From NCBI GenBank assembly GCA_919901855.1, contig CAKKQC010000002.1:56891-120890 (forward strand): a DNA stretch of 64,000 nt. Reading direction: 5' to 3'. The notes under the pieces are model-generated. The model was not told the origin of the DNA. It searched no databases and saw only the letters and a list, made by a program, of their open reading frames with translations. Shown here piece after piece: positions 7,948-16,444 of this stretch. The position numbers and the translations under genes are program-made. Numbering within the stretch: the stretch's first letter is position 1; the number at the start of each line of letters is the position of its first letter. This DNA is from a bacterium (GTDB taxonomy: Bacteria; Oederibacteriota; CAKKQC01).

Positions 7948-8729
7948 CGGCGTGATGGCGCCAGGCGCCCGCGCACCAAGCGCGTTGGCGCAGCGAGCCC
8001 GAGGGCGACCATGAGGGCCAGCATCGGTCCGGCCGCGAGGAGGGGGCTGGCATACAGGCCCCAGACGAGCCAGCCGGCAATGGCGGCCAGCCCGACGCGG
8101 GCCGCGGGGTCCGCCCGTCGACCGAAGGCCGGCGGCAGGAGGGTGACGAAGGCGGCCGCCACGAGGAGGACGAGCGCCGCCGCCACTACGAGGCCGCCGT
8201 CCGTGAGGTGATGCCGGTAGAGGTCCGGCGGGTCGAGGGTGACGCTCCCGCGGGCCGTCACGGCCCCCGGGATCTCCGCGGACGCCGACACTCCTCGTGC
8301 GGCGGGAAGCCACCGGCTCGTGAACCGGCCGAATTGGCCCGGGCCCCAGCCGAAGACCGGATGCTGGGTGAACGCGAGCCGGGCCGCGGCGGCTAGATCG
8401 CTCCGGGGGATCCGGATCGCGGGCGGGACGGCGAGGACGACGGCCAGCGCCCCGGCGACGAGCGCGGCGGCGGCGAGCCGGGCCCGGAGCCGGTCCGCGC
8501 CGTCTCGCGGCGGGAAGGCGGCGCGGAGACAGATGCAGAGTAGCGGCCCGCCGACGAGGGGAATCGCCGCGCGCAGAGCCGCAGGGAAGTCCCAGGGCGC
8601 GGCGAGGCCGGCGACCTGCCATGCGGCGGCGTACGCGAGCAGGGCCCAATCGAGGACGTCGAACGGCGCGTTGCGCTTCCACGCGAAGCAGCCGGTGATA
8701 ATGAGCGCGGCGGCCAGGGCAGGCAACAT
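7944..8729 (-). CDS. O-antigen ligase / Wzy-like membrane protein
   Basis: The product has about 261 residues from ATG 8729 (other in-frame ATGs at 8753 and 8756). It has several hydrophobic segments: near the N-terminus, then LVGGPLLCICLRAAF, LVAGALAVVLAVP, and a cluster at the C-terminus. The periplasmic signature HPVFGWGPGQFGRF matches the O-antigen ligase/polymerase family. It is shorter than the usual 400 or so residues, so it may be a partial family member. A copy of the dispersed palindrome is read in frame as GVSASAE just after that signature (plus strand 8270-8294). It is translationally coupled to the next gene through GTGA. Confidence 0.65.
   Translation of the reverse strand: MLPALAAALIITGCFAWKRNAPFDVLDWALLAYAAAWQVAGLAAPWDFPAALRAAIPLVGGPLLCICLRAAFPPRDGADRLRARLAAAALVAGALAVVLAVPPAIRIPRSDLAAAARLAFTQHPVFGWGPGQFGRFTSRWLPAARGVSASAEIPGAVTARGSVTLDPPDLYRHHLTDGGLVVAAALVLLVAAAFVTLLPPAFGRRADPAARVGLAAIAGWLVWGLYASPLLAAGPMLALMVALGLAAPTRLVRGRLAPSRR
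8270..8295. repeat. Divergent palindromic-family copy inside a gene
   Basis: The stretch around CTCCGCGGACGCCGACACTCC is a degraded copy of the family consensus; the right half is better kept than the left. It is read on the minus strand in frame as VSASAE within the O-antigen-ligase-like protein. The identical peptide context at 37971 is read VSASAETP. Confidence 0.5.
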
Positions 8730-8754
8730 CGGGTTCAGGATACCATGGGACATC

Positions 8755-9420
8755 ATGGCGGGAAACCTGCAGGCGGTCTGCTTCGATCTCGACGGACTCC
8801 TCGCGGACACGGAGCCCTTCTACTTCGAGGCGCACCGGCAGGTCTTCGCGAAGTACGGAGTCGCCCTCACGATGGAGGAATACGCGCGCCGGTGGATCAT
8901 CCTCGGCCAGCGCACGTCCGGGGCGGCCCCCGCCATGGGGATCACGGAGGACCCCGCGGTCCTGACGTTGGAGGCGAAGGCCCTGTACCGCGAGATGGTG
9001 CGTGCGGGGGTCACGGCGATGCCGCATGCGGTCGAGACGATGCGGGCGGTCTCGGCCAGGTTCCCGACGATCCTGGTAACGAACACGCCGGAAGCCGAGA
9101 CCCGCCTCATCCTCGAGAAGACCGGCCTCGCGCCGTACCTGCACCACCTGGCGCCGCGCGAGTCGTACGAGAATCCCAAGCCCGCGCCCGACTCCTACCT
9201 GGCGGCGGCGCGGATCCTGGGCCGGGCCCCGGGCGGGTGCCTGGCCATCGAGGACTCGCCGCGCGGGGTGCGCGCCGCGCTCGCGGCCGGCATGCGGTGC
9301 GTGTGGATCCCCAACGAGTACACGCGCGTCGCCGAGCCTCCGCGGGGCATCCTGGCAACGCTCGGTAGCCTCGCGGAACTGGACGTGGACTCTATCGCCG
9401 CGAGGTGGACCTCGCTCTAA
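8755..9420 (+). CDS. HAD-superfamily hydrolase (beta-phosphoglucomutase/sugar-phosphatase-like)
   Basis: The 221-residue protein shows HAD motif I at the start (CFDLDGLLADTEP, first Asp the nucleophile), motif II TILVTNTPEA, motif III lysine in YENPKPAPDSYLAAA, and motif IV AIEDSPRGVRAA. The cap is inserted between motifs I and II, the arrangement of beta-phosphoglucomutase, phosphoglycolate and sugar-phosphate phosphatases. The substrate cannot be read from sequence. Its ATG at 8755 lies opposite the start region of the divergent O-antigen-ligase-like gene, leaving no room for a conventional promoter between them. Confidence 0.88.
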   Translation: MAGNLQAVCFDLDGLLADTEPFYFEAHRQVFAKYGVALTMEEYARRWIILGQRTSGAAPAMGITEDPAVLTLEAKALYREMVRAGVTAMPHAVETMRAVSARFPTILVTNTPEAETRLILEKTGLAPYLHHLAPRESYENPKPAPDSYLAAARILGRAPGGCLAIEDSPRGVRAALAAGMRCVWIPNEYTRVAEPPRGILATLGSLAELDVDSIAARWTSL

Positions 9421-9507
9421 GGTCGCGGACGACCTTTCGTCGAAGGTGGCGGGAATATCCGGATTCGACGCGCGAGCTGGGCCGGACTCTAGGGTCGGGG
9501 ACGACCT
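9415..9507. repeat. Pair of direct repeats, each a small hairpin, between convergent genes
   Basis: CTCTAAGGTCGCGGACGACC with a following T (9415-9435) recurs as CTCTAGGGTCGGGGACGACC with a following T (9487-9507), 72 bases apart, with two differences over 21 bases. Each holds GGTCG-4-CGACC. The first includes the HAD stop codon and the second abuts the stop of the minus-strand cyclase, so they may be paired terminators. Confidence 0.5.
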
Positions 9508-11906
9508 CAGAGCCCGGCGAGGAACTCCGCGAGCCGGATCGTGTCGTCCCGGAGCATGACGGCGGGCACTTCGACCTCGGCGATCGCGGCAGGAGCTAGC
9601 CCCTTGAGGTGCGCCTTCTCGCGCTTGACCGCGAGGTTAACGATTTCGCCCGTGGACAGCGTGATCGGGATGCGGCGGACGGGGATGTCGTGCTCGATGA
9701 GCTGGGCGGCAAAGGCCACGGTCTCGATGCCGCGGAGCTGGAGGTACTCGGCGGGCGTCCGGCCCTCGAGCGGCGTGGGATAGTGGAGGTTCGCCTCCGA
9801 CTTGTGGCAAAAGACCTCGAAGGCCACCGCCTGTCCCGCCTGCCAGTACCGTTCGAACTTCGGTCCGGCCCCCACAGTCTGCAGCAACTCGGCGAACACC
9901 GCCGACTCCATCCGCTCGACGAAGTACGAGACGGAGCCGGCGACGTGGCCCTCCATCATCACCGGGAACTTCCAGAGGAAGGGGACGCCCGGCGGAGCCG
10001 AGTCGAGCGAGCCACCTCCCAGCTCGCGCAGGGCCTTCTCGTCGATGGCGATGCCCGCATTGTAGAGCCGGCCCCACTTCACGTGTACGCGGTGGGGGTG
10101 CTTGGCGTACCGCGCCCTCATGTAATCCGCGATCGCGTCGTCGCGGGCGTTAAGCCGCGCAGCCCGGTTCGTGACCTCGTTCAGGAAGTCGCCCGTCGTG
10201 ACGTCCCGGTAGATTTCGCCGACCGAGAGCCCGATGCCGATCCCGAGGCCGACCTTCTGGTGGGCGGCGCCCTGGACCGACAGAATCGCGCGCTTGAAGG
10301 CATCCATGGCGGGATGACAGTAGATTCGGCCGTCGCCGACCTCCTTGCGCCACAGCGGCTCGATGCCGGTCTCGTTCGCGACCTTGAGCATCCGTCCGTA
10401 GATTTCGAGGGCGTTCGACAGCGTCTGCTGGGTTGACATCTCGGTGGAGCCGACGACGTCGATGAAGTAGACGGCGGCGCGGTTGGCCGTGCCGAGGATG
10501 AGGGAGGGGTAGACGTCGTCGTAGCAGACCGCGGCGTTCTGGCCCCACTTGTCCCGGAGTTCCCACTCGGCGTACATCTCCGAGTTGTCCAGCGGCGGCA
10601 GGGGCAGGTGCGCGAGCGTGTGGTAGTCGAGGCAGTCGGACTTGAACTTCCGGTAGGTCTCGAGGAGTTTCGGGACGCCCGGACGCCAGGCCCGTCCCGG
10701 CAGGTGGCGGGCCACCTCCCGGCGCTTCTTGAGGGCGCGGGAGGTGCGCCGCCAGCGGCGGCAGACGGCGGACATGAGGCGCCGCCAGTACATCCAGCCC
10801 GCACCGAGAAGGCCGACGGTGGTCGCGGCCGCTCCGCCGATGCCGATGGCGAGAAAGGCGCGGGCGAGGAAATCGGGATCGGCGAGCTTGTGCCGGATCT
10901 CGGGCCAGGCGGCCGGGCTGAGCAGCCAGGGGAGGATGCTGCCGACGGCCACCAGCACGAACAGCCCGCTCAGGATCAGGAACGCCTTCCGCCGTGCCGC
11001 GGCTTCGAGCTCATCGTAGATCGCGCGGTCGTGCCAGACGCCGAGCACGTCGTTCACGCGGTCGTGCAGGCCTTCCGCCGTCTCGGGCTCCTCGAGGAGC
11101 CCCGCGAGCTGGCCGGCGAAGTGTTCGTCGAGGTCGCGAACGAGAGCGGGGGTCAGCCGATAGGGGTTGGAGGTTTCCAGGACTTGCTGGACCAGGTCGC
11201 CGACATCGGGGGGCGGCGAGGCGCGCCGGAGCGCGAACGGGGCCAACGGGTTCGCGAGGAGGCGGAGGGCCGTCCGGTTGCGGCGAACGCCGGACAGCAG
11301 GCGGGCGGTCCACGTGACGAGCTGGTCGTTCAGGTCGTCGAACGCTTCCCGGATCTTGGCCGGCGCGACCATGCGCCGGTAGATCTCGTCCGCGAGCACC
11401 CGCATCGCCTGGAGCAGGGTGGCGAGGAAGAACGGATGCGTCGTGTCGCTCGTGCGTTCCTCGACCTGGGCCCGGCCGAGCAGGCCAAGTTTGGCCATGG
11501 GGCCGCCGTCCCCCGTGCCGACCATGTACCCCTTGAGCACGCCGAAGCCTCCCTTCGTGAACAGCTCCTTCGTGACCGAGACGTAGAAGGCGGACGGGAA
11601 GACGAACCGCATGCTACGGAGGGCGGGCGGCAGGTCGAACGAGTCCTCGTCCCCGGCTGGCGCGGCCTCCAGGGCCTTCCCCGTATCCGGGGCGGCGGCG
11701 CGCCGTTCCATGGGCAGTTTCTCGTCGCTCTTCCGGACGGCGTCGATCACGTCGCCGAGGTTGATCCGCGAGGCGAGGTCCTCGATCGTGTGCACGTCGC
11801 CGGGGAGCACGAGGGAAACGAAGACAGCGCGGTCGAGGACGGCGTCCTCCCAGGCGAGCAGTTTGACCCGTTCGGTCACCTTGAGGGTGCCTGTGACCGC
11901 GTCCAT
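9507..11906 (-). CDS. Membrane-anchored class III adenylate/guanylate cyclase-domain protein
   Basis: The 799-residue protein has a long, unfamiliar N-terminal cytoplasmic region (1-300), two hydrophobic segments near 310-330 and 340-370, and a C-terminal class III cyclase catalytic domain (about 480-640). Catalytic-domain evidence is VYFIDVVGSTEMS (metal-binding Asp and the following VGS), KEVGDGRIYC, and GLSVGEIYRD with FLNEVTNRAARL. It would make cAMP or cGMP from ATP or GTP; the substrate-deciding residues were not assigned. A further domain of about 130 residues follows the catalytic core. The start is ATG 11906. No cNMP receptor gene is adjacent. Confidence 0.8.
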   Translation of the reverse strand: MDAVTGTLKVTERVKLLAWEDAVLDRAVFVSLVLPGDVHTIEDLASRINLGDVIDAVRKSDEKLPMERRAAAPDTGKALEAAPAGDEDSFDLPPALRSMRFVFPSAFYVSVTKELFTKGGFGVLKGYMVGTGDGGPMAKLGLLGRAQVEERTSDTTHPFFLATLLQAMRVLADEIYRRMVAPAKIREAFDDLNDQLVTWTARLLSGVRRNRTALRLLANPLAPFALRRASPPPDVGDLVQQVLETSNPYRLTPALVRDLDEHFAGQLAGLLEEPETAEGLHDRVNDVLGVWHDRAIYDELEAAARRKAFLILSGLFVLVAVGSILPWLLSPAAWPEIRHKLADPDFLARAFLAIGIGGAAATTVGLLGAGWMYWRRLMSAVCRRWRRTSRALKKRREVARHLPGRAWRPGVPKLLETYRKFKSDCLDYHTLAHLPLPPLDNSEMYAEWELRDKWGQNAAVCYDDVYPSLILGTANRAAVYFIDVVGSTEMSTQQTLSNALEIYGRMLKVANETGIEPLWRKEVGDGRIYCHPAMDAFKRAILSVQGAAHQKVGLGIGIGLSVGEIYRDVTTGDFLNEVTNRAARLNARDDAIADYMRARYAKHPHRVHVKWGRLYNAGIAIDEKALRELGGGSLDSAPPGVPFLWKFPVMMEGHVAGSVSYFVERMESAVFAELLQTVGAGPKFERYWQAGQAVAFEVFCHKSEANLHYPTPLEGRTPAEYLQLRGIETVAFAAQLIEHDIPVRRIPITLSTGEIVNLAVKREKAHLKGLAPAAIAEVEVPAVMLRDDTIRLAEFLAGL

Positions 11907-11982
11907 TAATCTACATTCTAGGTCCGATGCGTTCACGCCTGCCACGGCTTTCCCATCCATGGCGGGATGGTCAGGTCCCCCG

Positions 11983-13146
11983 TCAGGGCATCCGGACCAG
12001 GTGGAACCGCCCGTCCGCGCTGGATTCGCGCGCCTTGAGGCACGTGAGCGCGCTTTCGAGGCCGGCGGCGATAGGCGTGCGTGGGGCGCAGCGCCCTTCC
12101 AGGACATCGACGAAGTTGCGGCACAGGACGGCGTCGCCGCCGAAGTGGGCGTCCTGGCCCGGCAGCGGTACCCGCTCGGTTTTCGCACGGTGGTGCCAGT
12201 GGATGAACAGGGTCCCGGCGTACCAGTCGAACTCGAGCGTGCCCCGGTAGCCGTACAGCCTGGCGCCGCGGCGCGCGGCGTTGCGGCGCGCGAAAAAGTT
12301 CTGGTGGTAGACGGTCTGGGCGCCGTTCTCGTACTCGATAAGGCAGGCGCCCATATCCTCGTTCCGGATGCCCTTCGCGTAGACGCACAGCCGCCAGTCC
12401 CGCCAGCCCGGCCGGGCGCCGGGAGCGATCATGGACCGCGAATTGAAAGGGCTCTCGGGGCAGGTCTTCCGCTTGCGGCAGTCCCGGCACCGGAGCCCGA
12501 AGGGCATCGTCCCGCCCCATACGCGCTGCGCGTTCATGGCCGCGACCCGTTTCGGCTTCGACCCCGCCAGGTACGCGAGGTAGTCGAGGTCGTGCGTGGC
12601 CTTCTGGAGCCACAGCCCGCCGACCTCGTCCCAGTTCCGGTACCAGCCGCCGAAGTAGACGTCACCATATGGAACGTCGTTGAATGCCACCAACTGCTCG
12701 ATCGTGCCCAGCCGCCCAGAGTCCACGATCACCTTCGCCTTCTCGACCAGGGGGGAGACGCGCAGCGGAAAGGACACGACGACCGGCGGAGCGCCACGGC
12801 GCCGGAACGCGTTTCGAAGCGCGCGGAGCTGAGGCATCGAGATCGCGACCGGCTTCTCGAGGAAGAGCGGGAGGCCGCGCTTCGCCGCCTTGACCGCCAT
12901 CGGCGCGTGCAGGAGGCACCGGGTTCCGATCATGATCCCGTCGAGATCCTTCCGCGCGAGCAGGCCGTCCTCCCCGGCGTGGAAGACGGCGTCCTTAAGC
13001 AGCTCCGGATGCTTCGCCCGCAGCGCCTCGCCCTGCGGGTCCGCGACCGCGACGACCCGGAACCCGCGATCCATCCGCGCGCACTCGCGGGCCACGCCCG
13101 AGATCCGGTTCCCGCACCCGATGATCCCGATGTTGATGGTGGTCAC
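11983..13146 (-). CDS. Gfo/Idh/MocA-family oxidoreductase with a cysteine cluster
   Basis: The protein has 387 residues. The N-terminal Rossmann fold shows NIGIIGCGNR (NAD(P) binding) and the family EKP motif in LFLEKPVAIS near residue 95. The C-terminal beta-sheet domain holds a cluster, CRDCRKRKTC, which looks like a metal or Fe-S site and is not standard for the family. Related proteins act on sugars, inositols or similar polyols. The GTG start at 13146 overlaps the TGA of the upstream URO-D-like gene, so the two are co-translated and likely share a pathway. The exact substrate is unknown. Confidence 0.85.
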   Translation of the reverse strand: MTTINIGIIGCGNRISGVARECARMDRGFRVVAVADPQGEALRAKHPELLKDAVFHAGEDGLLARKDLDGIMIGTRCLLHAPMAVKAAKRGLPLFLEKPVAISMPQLRALRNAFRRRGAPPVVVSFPLRVSPLVEKAKVIVDSGRLGTIEQLVAFNDVPYGDVYFGGWYRNWDEVGGLWLQKATHDLDYLAYLAGSKPKRVAAMNAQRVWGGTMPFGLRCRDCRKRKTCPESPFNSRSMIAPGARPGWRDWRLCVYAKGIRNEDMGACLIEYENGAQTVYHQNFFARRNAARRGARLYGYRGTLEFDWYAGTLFIHWHHRAKTERVPLPGQDAHFGGDAVLCRNFVDVLEGRCAPRTPIAAGLESALTCLKARESSADGRFHLVRMP

Positions 13147-14255
13147 GGTCCCGTCGACTCGCAGAGGTGCATGACCCAGCGGACGCGCTCGAGCATGACC
13201 TCGGACGCGCCCTGCGGGAACTCGTCCGAGATCCCGAGGACGAGCCGCGGGTGGAAGAGCTTGATCACCTGCCTCACGCACGCCTCGAACTCCTCCTCGG
13301 AGTGGTACGGCATGAAGAGGAGGGCCGGGATGCCGTCGAGCAGGACCTTGTCCCCGATCGCGGCCTTCATCTCCTCGAGCGTGACGTCGCCCTGCGGCGT
13401 CGGCGTGAGCGCCTCGAGGCCGTCGAAGGGCAGGTCCTTGAGGTACGGGAGGAGGGGCTTGAAGTAGCCGTCGATGTGGACGTGAGTGTAGATCCCGTCG
13501 CGCCGCAAGCCTCCCGAGCGCTTCTCGTAGTAGGGGAGGTAGTATTTCTCGAAGTACTTCGGCGACAGCAGGGCCGAGTGCACGTTCTCGCCGAAGTTCA
13601 CGATGTGGACGACGTCCGCGTTCGCCCTGAGCTCGTCGTACAGCGGGTCGTAGGAGGCGTCGACGGCCTTCATCGCGTCCTCAACGACGTTGGGAATCTC
13701 GTGAAGCGCGACGACGAGGTCGTCGAGCGTGGACCAGCTCTGCGCGAGCGCCTGGTAGGGCATCTTGGGGACCCAGAACTGCGGCTCGCCGCGGTCCCCG
13801 AGGTTCGCGGCGCCCTTGAGGAAGGCCTCGCGGTTGAAGTGGTGGGTCGTGCGGGCGCACAGCCACCCGAGCGCTTTGAGGTCGGCTTCGGTCGCGACCG
13901 GGAACCTGACCGTCCGCCACGCCTTGTCCGAGGTGAGCTGGCTTTCCTCGACCAGGTTCCCGAACGGCGTCTCGACGACCTTGCACGCGTGCTCGCCGTC
14001 GCCCGTGTACCGGATCTTGACCTCCGGCGCGTGCCGGGTCTCGATGGGGTAGGGCATACCCGTGTAGTAGTGCGTGTATCGCATCGAGACCCGGAGGTCG
14101 TCGTAGAACTCGAGCAGGGACATGCCCCGGAGCCGCGGCGAGATGTCGCCCAGCCGCTGGTGCATGTCGTACCAGGGCTCGATGCGGGGCTGGAAGAAGA
14201 CGCGCGGGTTCGGGCGCCCAGCAAAGATATTCAGGTTCATCTCACGCTTGGTCAA
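13143..14255 (-). CDS. URO-D superfamily protein (uroporphyrinogen decarboxylase-like / methyltransferase-like)
   Basis: The 370-residue TIM-barrel protein resembles the URO-D superfamily, which includes HemE and cobamide-linked methyltransferases (MtaA/CmuA type). Supporting stretches are VHIVNFGENVHSALLSPKYFEKYYLPYYEK, split here by family context, YTHVHIDGYFKPLLPYLKD and the late LVLGISDEFPQ. True HemE arginine-rich N-terminal signatures are absent, so heme synthesis is unlikely. The start at TTG 14255 has a good GGAGG upstream; ATG 14240 is the alternative. It is coupled by GTGA to a Gfo/Idh/MocA oxidoreductase, suggesting breakdown of a methylated or carboxylated sugar-type substrate. 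Confidence 0.75.
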   Translation of the reverse strand: MTKREMNLNIFAGRPNPRVFFQPRIEPWYDMHQRLGDISPRLRGMSLLEFYDDLRVSMRYTHYYTGMPYPIETRHAPEVKIRYTGDGEHACKVVETPFGNLVEESQLTSDKAWRTVRFPVATEADLKALGWLCARTTHHFNREAFLKGAANLGDRGEPQFWVPKMPYQALAQSWSTLDDLVVALHEIPNVVEDAMKAVDASYDPLYDELRANADVVHIVNFGENVHSALLSPKYFEKYYLPYYEKRSGGLRRDGIYTHVHIDGYFKPLLPYLKDLPFDGLEALTPTPQGDVTLEEMKAAIGDKVLLDGIPALLFMPYHSEEEFEACVRQVIKLFHPRLVLGISDEFPQGASEVMLERVRWVMHLCESTGP

Positions 14256-14275
14256 TCCCTCAACCTCCGCTCCGT

Positions 14276-14304
14276 TTGTGGCTCCCAGCCATCTCCGCTA
14301 TGAT
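14276..14304 (+). promoter_or_regulatory. Candidate sigma-70-type promoter for the SPFH gene
   Basis: TTGTGG (14276-14281) is followed after 17 bases by TATGAT (14299-14304), about 64 bases before the ATG of the SPFH gene. It lies in the only sizeable gap between divergent genes here. Prediction by motif only. Confidence 0.4.
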
Positions 14305-14367
14305 AGCGCCGGTTTGACTCGGATGACGTCCTGGACAGGCAATCACAGGTAAGGCAAGGAGCGCCCC

Positions 14368-16443
14368 ATGGAACACGTAGGCCCTTCCCTCTTCATGCTC
14401 GGCGGGTTCGGCACGATCCTCGTGGCCCTCGCCGTGCTCATCTTCCTCTACAACTCCATCGCCATCGTGGGCGGCGACCAGATCGCCGTCCTCGAGCGCC
14501 GGTGGCTGGGCCGGGGCATGCCCGAGGGGCGCGTGGTGGCCATGCGCAACGAGGTCGGCGTCCAGGGCCGGATCCTGGGCCCGGGCCTCCACCTCCTGAT
14601 CCCGTTTCTCTACACGGTCGAGAAGGTGCCCATGATCAAGATCGGCGAGGACGAGGTGGGGCTCGTGGACGCCATCGACGGCAAGCCGATCCCGCCGGGC
14701 CGGATCTTTGCCAAGGTCGTGCAGGGCCACAACCTCTATCAGGACGGCGAGGCGTTCCTGACCAACGGCGGCGAGAAGGGGCCCCAGCTCCAGATCCTGC
14801 CCCCGGGGCTCTACCGCGTGAATCCGTACCTCTTCAAGATGACGAAGGTCTCGTCGATCGAGATTCCGAGCTCGCGCATCGGGCTCGTGATGGCGCGCGA
14901 CGGGGAGCCGATGCCGTCGGGCCGCCTCCTCGCGCGGCGCGCCGAGGGCCACGACAATTACCAGAACGGCCAGGGATTTCTCGAGAAGGGCGGGCAGAAG
15001 GGCCCCCAGATCGACATCCTCCTGCCGGGCACCTACCGGATCAACACCCGGCTCTTCCAGATCGAAATCCGGGACGCCACCGTGATCCCGACGAAGAAGG
15101 TCGGTCTCGTCACGGCGCGGGACGGCGAGCCGCTCCCGACCAACGAGTACGTGGCCAAGATCGTGGTCGGGCATCGGGAGTTCCAGGACGCGGCCGGGTT
15201 CCTCGCGGCCGGCGGCCAGCGAGGGCCGCAGCTCGGGTTCCTGCGTCCGGGCACCTACTACATCAACCCGCTCATGTTCGACGTGGCGCCCGACTCGGTG
15301 GCCGACGTCGAGCGCGGGTTCGTGGCCGTCATCGTCTCCAACGTCGGGCTCGATCCCGCGGAGTCGCCGAAGGTCAAGGCGGCCGCCGTCGCCGGGACGG
15401 ACCCGCTGCGGGCCGGCGTCGAACGGTACGTCGTGGACGCCGGGTACCGGGGCATCCAGCGCGAGGTGGCCGGGCCCGGCACCTACTACCTCAACAAGCT
15501 TGCGTACATTCCGCACATCATCCCGACTACGAACATCACGATCGACTGGGCGGACGAGGCGAGCAGCGGCGGACGGGGCCCGAGGATCTTCAACCCGCTC
15601 GCGATCGTGTCCAAGGACGGGTTCGAGATGACGATCTCGGTCAAGGTCATCATCCGCGTCCTCCCCGAGCAGGCGCCGCTGATGGTCGCCCGCATCGGGA
15701 CTATCGAGAACCTGATCGAGCACGTCATCCACCCGCTCATCGACTCCTCGTTCCGCAACCAGGCCTCCTCGTCGGAAGCCATGAAGTTCATGCAGGACCG
15801 GCACGAGGAGCAGCGGAAGGCCGAGACGCACATCCGCGAGGAGCTCGAGCGGTACCATGTCCAGTGCGTGAGCGTGCTCATCTGCCAGATCGGGCTTCCC
15901 GAGCGGCTCATGGAGACGCTGACAAACAAGGTCGTGGCCGCCCAGCAGATGTCCATGTTCGACTCCCAGAAGCAGGCCGAGGACCGGCGCCGCGACATGG
16001 AGAACACGAAGGCGCAGGCGAACCTCCAGCCCTCGCTGGTGAAGGCCGAGATCGACGTCGCGATCGCGAACCAGAAGAAGCAGGAGGCGGTCATCCTCGC
16101 CGAGGGCCGGGGCACCTCGACCCGGCTCGAGCAGGAGGGAATCGCGGCCGGTATCTCCGCCGTCGGCAAGGCCGAAGGCGAGAAGATCCGGGCGATCGGG
16201 CAGGCCACGGCCGAGGCCTACGCCAAGCAGGCGGCCGCGGTCGGCCAGACCCCGCTGGCGCTCATCGAGATCATGAAGCGGGTCTCGGAGGGCAACGTCA
16301 AGATCACGCCGGACATCATGGTGTCCGGCGGCGACGGCAGCGGGGGCGGGGCGTCGTCGAACATGCTCGCGGCGTTCATGGGGTCGATGATGGCGGGGAC
16401 GCTGAAACCGCCCGCCGTGGTGGAGCCTCCCAAGAAGGTCTGA
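14368..16443 (+). CDS. Large SPFH/flotillin-like membrane protein with four vault-like repeats
   Basis: The 691-residue protein starts with a single N-terminal membrane helix (TILVALAVLIFLYNSIAIV). Four repeats of about 72-74 residues follow, marked by GLVDAIDGK (about 97), GLVMARDGE (171), GLVTARDGE (245) and GFVAVIVSN (316). They share GH..(Y/F)QDG..FL..GG(Q/E)KGPQ and LxPG.Y.INP.LF, resembling repeats of major vault protein and giant SPFH proteins. The SPFH/band-7 domain lies near 390-520 (MTISVKVIIRVLPEQAP). A charged coiled coil (about 520-630) and a Gly/Met-rich tail follow. It is likely an oligomeric membrane scaffold. The next gene starts two bases after its stop. Confidence 0.85.
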   Translation: MEHVGPSLFMLGGFGTILVALAVLIFLYNSIAIVGGDQIAVLERRWLGRGMPEGRVVAMRNEVGVQGRILGPGLHLLIPFLYTVEKVPMIKIGEDEVGLVDAIDGKPIPPGRIFAKVVQGHNLYQDGEAFLTNGGEKGPQLQILPPGLYRVNPYLFKMTKVSSIEIPSSRIGLVMARDGEPMPSGRLLARRAEGHDNYQNGQGFLEKGGQKGPQIDILLPGTYRINTRLFQIEIRDATVIPTKKVGLVTARDGEPLPTNEYVAKIVVGHREFQDAAGFLAAGGQRGPQLGFLRPGTYYINPLMFDVAPDSVADVERGFVAVIVSNVGLDPAESPKVKAAAVAGTDPLRAGVERYVVDAGYRGIQREVAGPGTYYLNKLAYIPHIIPTTNITIDWADEASSGGRGPRIFNPLAIVSKDGFEMTISVKVIIRVLPEQAPLMVARIGTIENLIEHVIHPLIDSSFRNQASSSEAMKFMQDRHEEQRKAETHIREELERYHVQCVSVLICQIGLPERLMETLTNKVVAAQQMSMFDSQKQAEDRRRDMENTKAQANLQPSLVKAEIDVAIANQKKQEAVILAEGRGTSTRLEQEGIAAGISAVGKAEGEKIRAIGQATAEAYAKQAAAVGQTPLALIEIMKRVSEGNVKITPDIMVSGGDGSGGGASSNMLAAFMGSMMAGTLKPPAVVEPPKKV

Positions 16444-16444
16444 C

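Noticed and set aside
13143-14255. URO-D-family gene as heme-pathway hemE
   Set aside because: Typical HemE N-terminal arginine signatures are absent and the gene is coupled to a Gfo/Idh/MocA oxidoreductase, not to heme genes.
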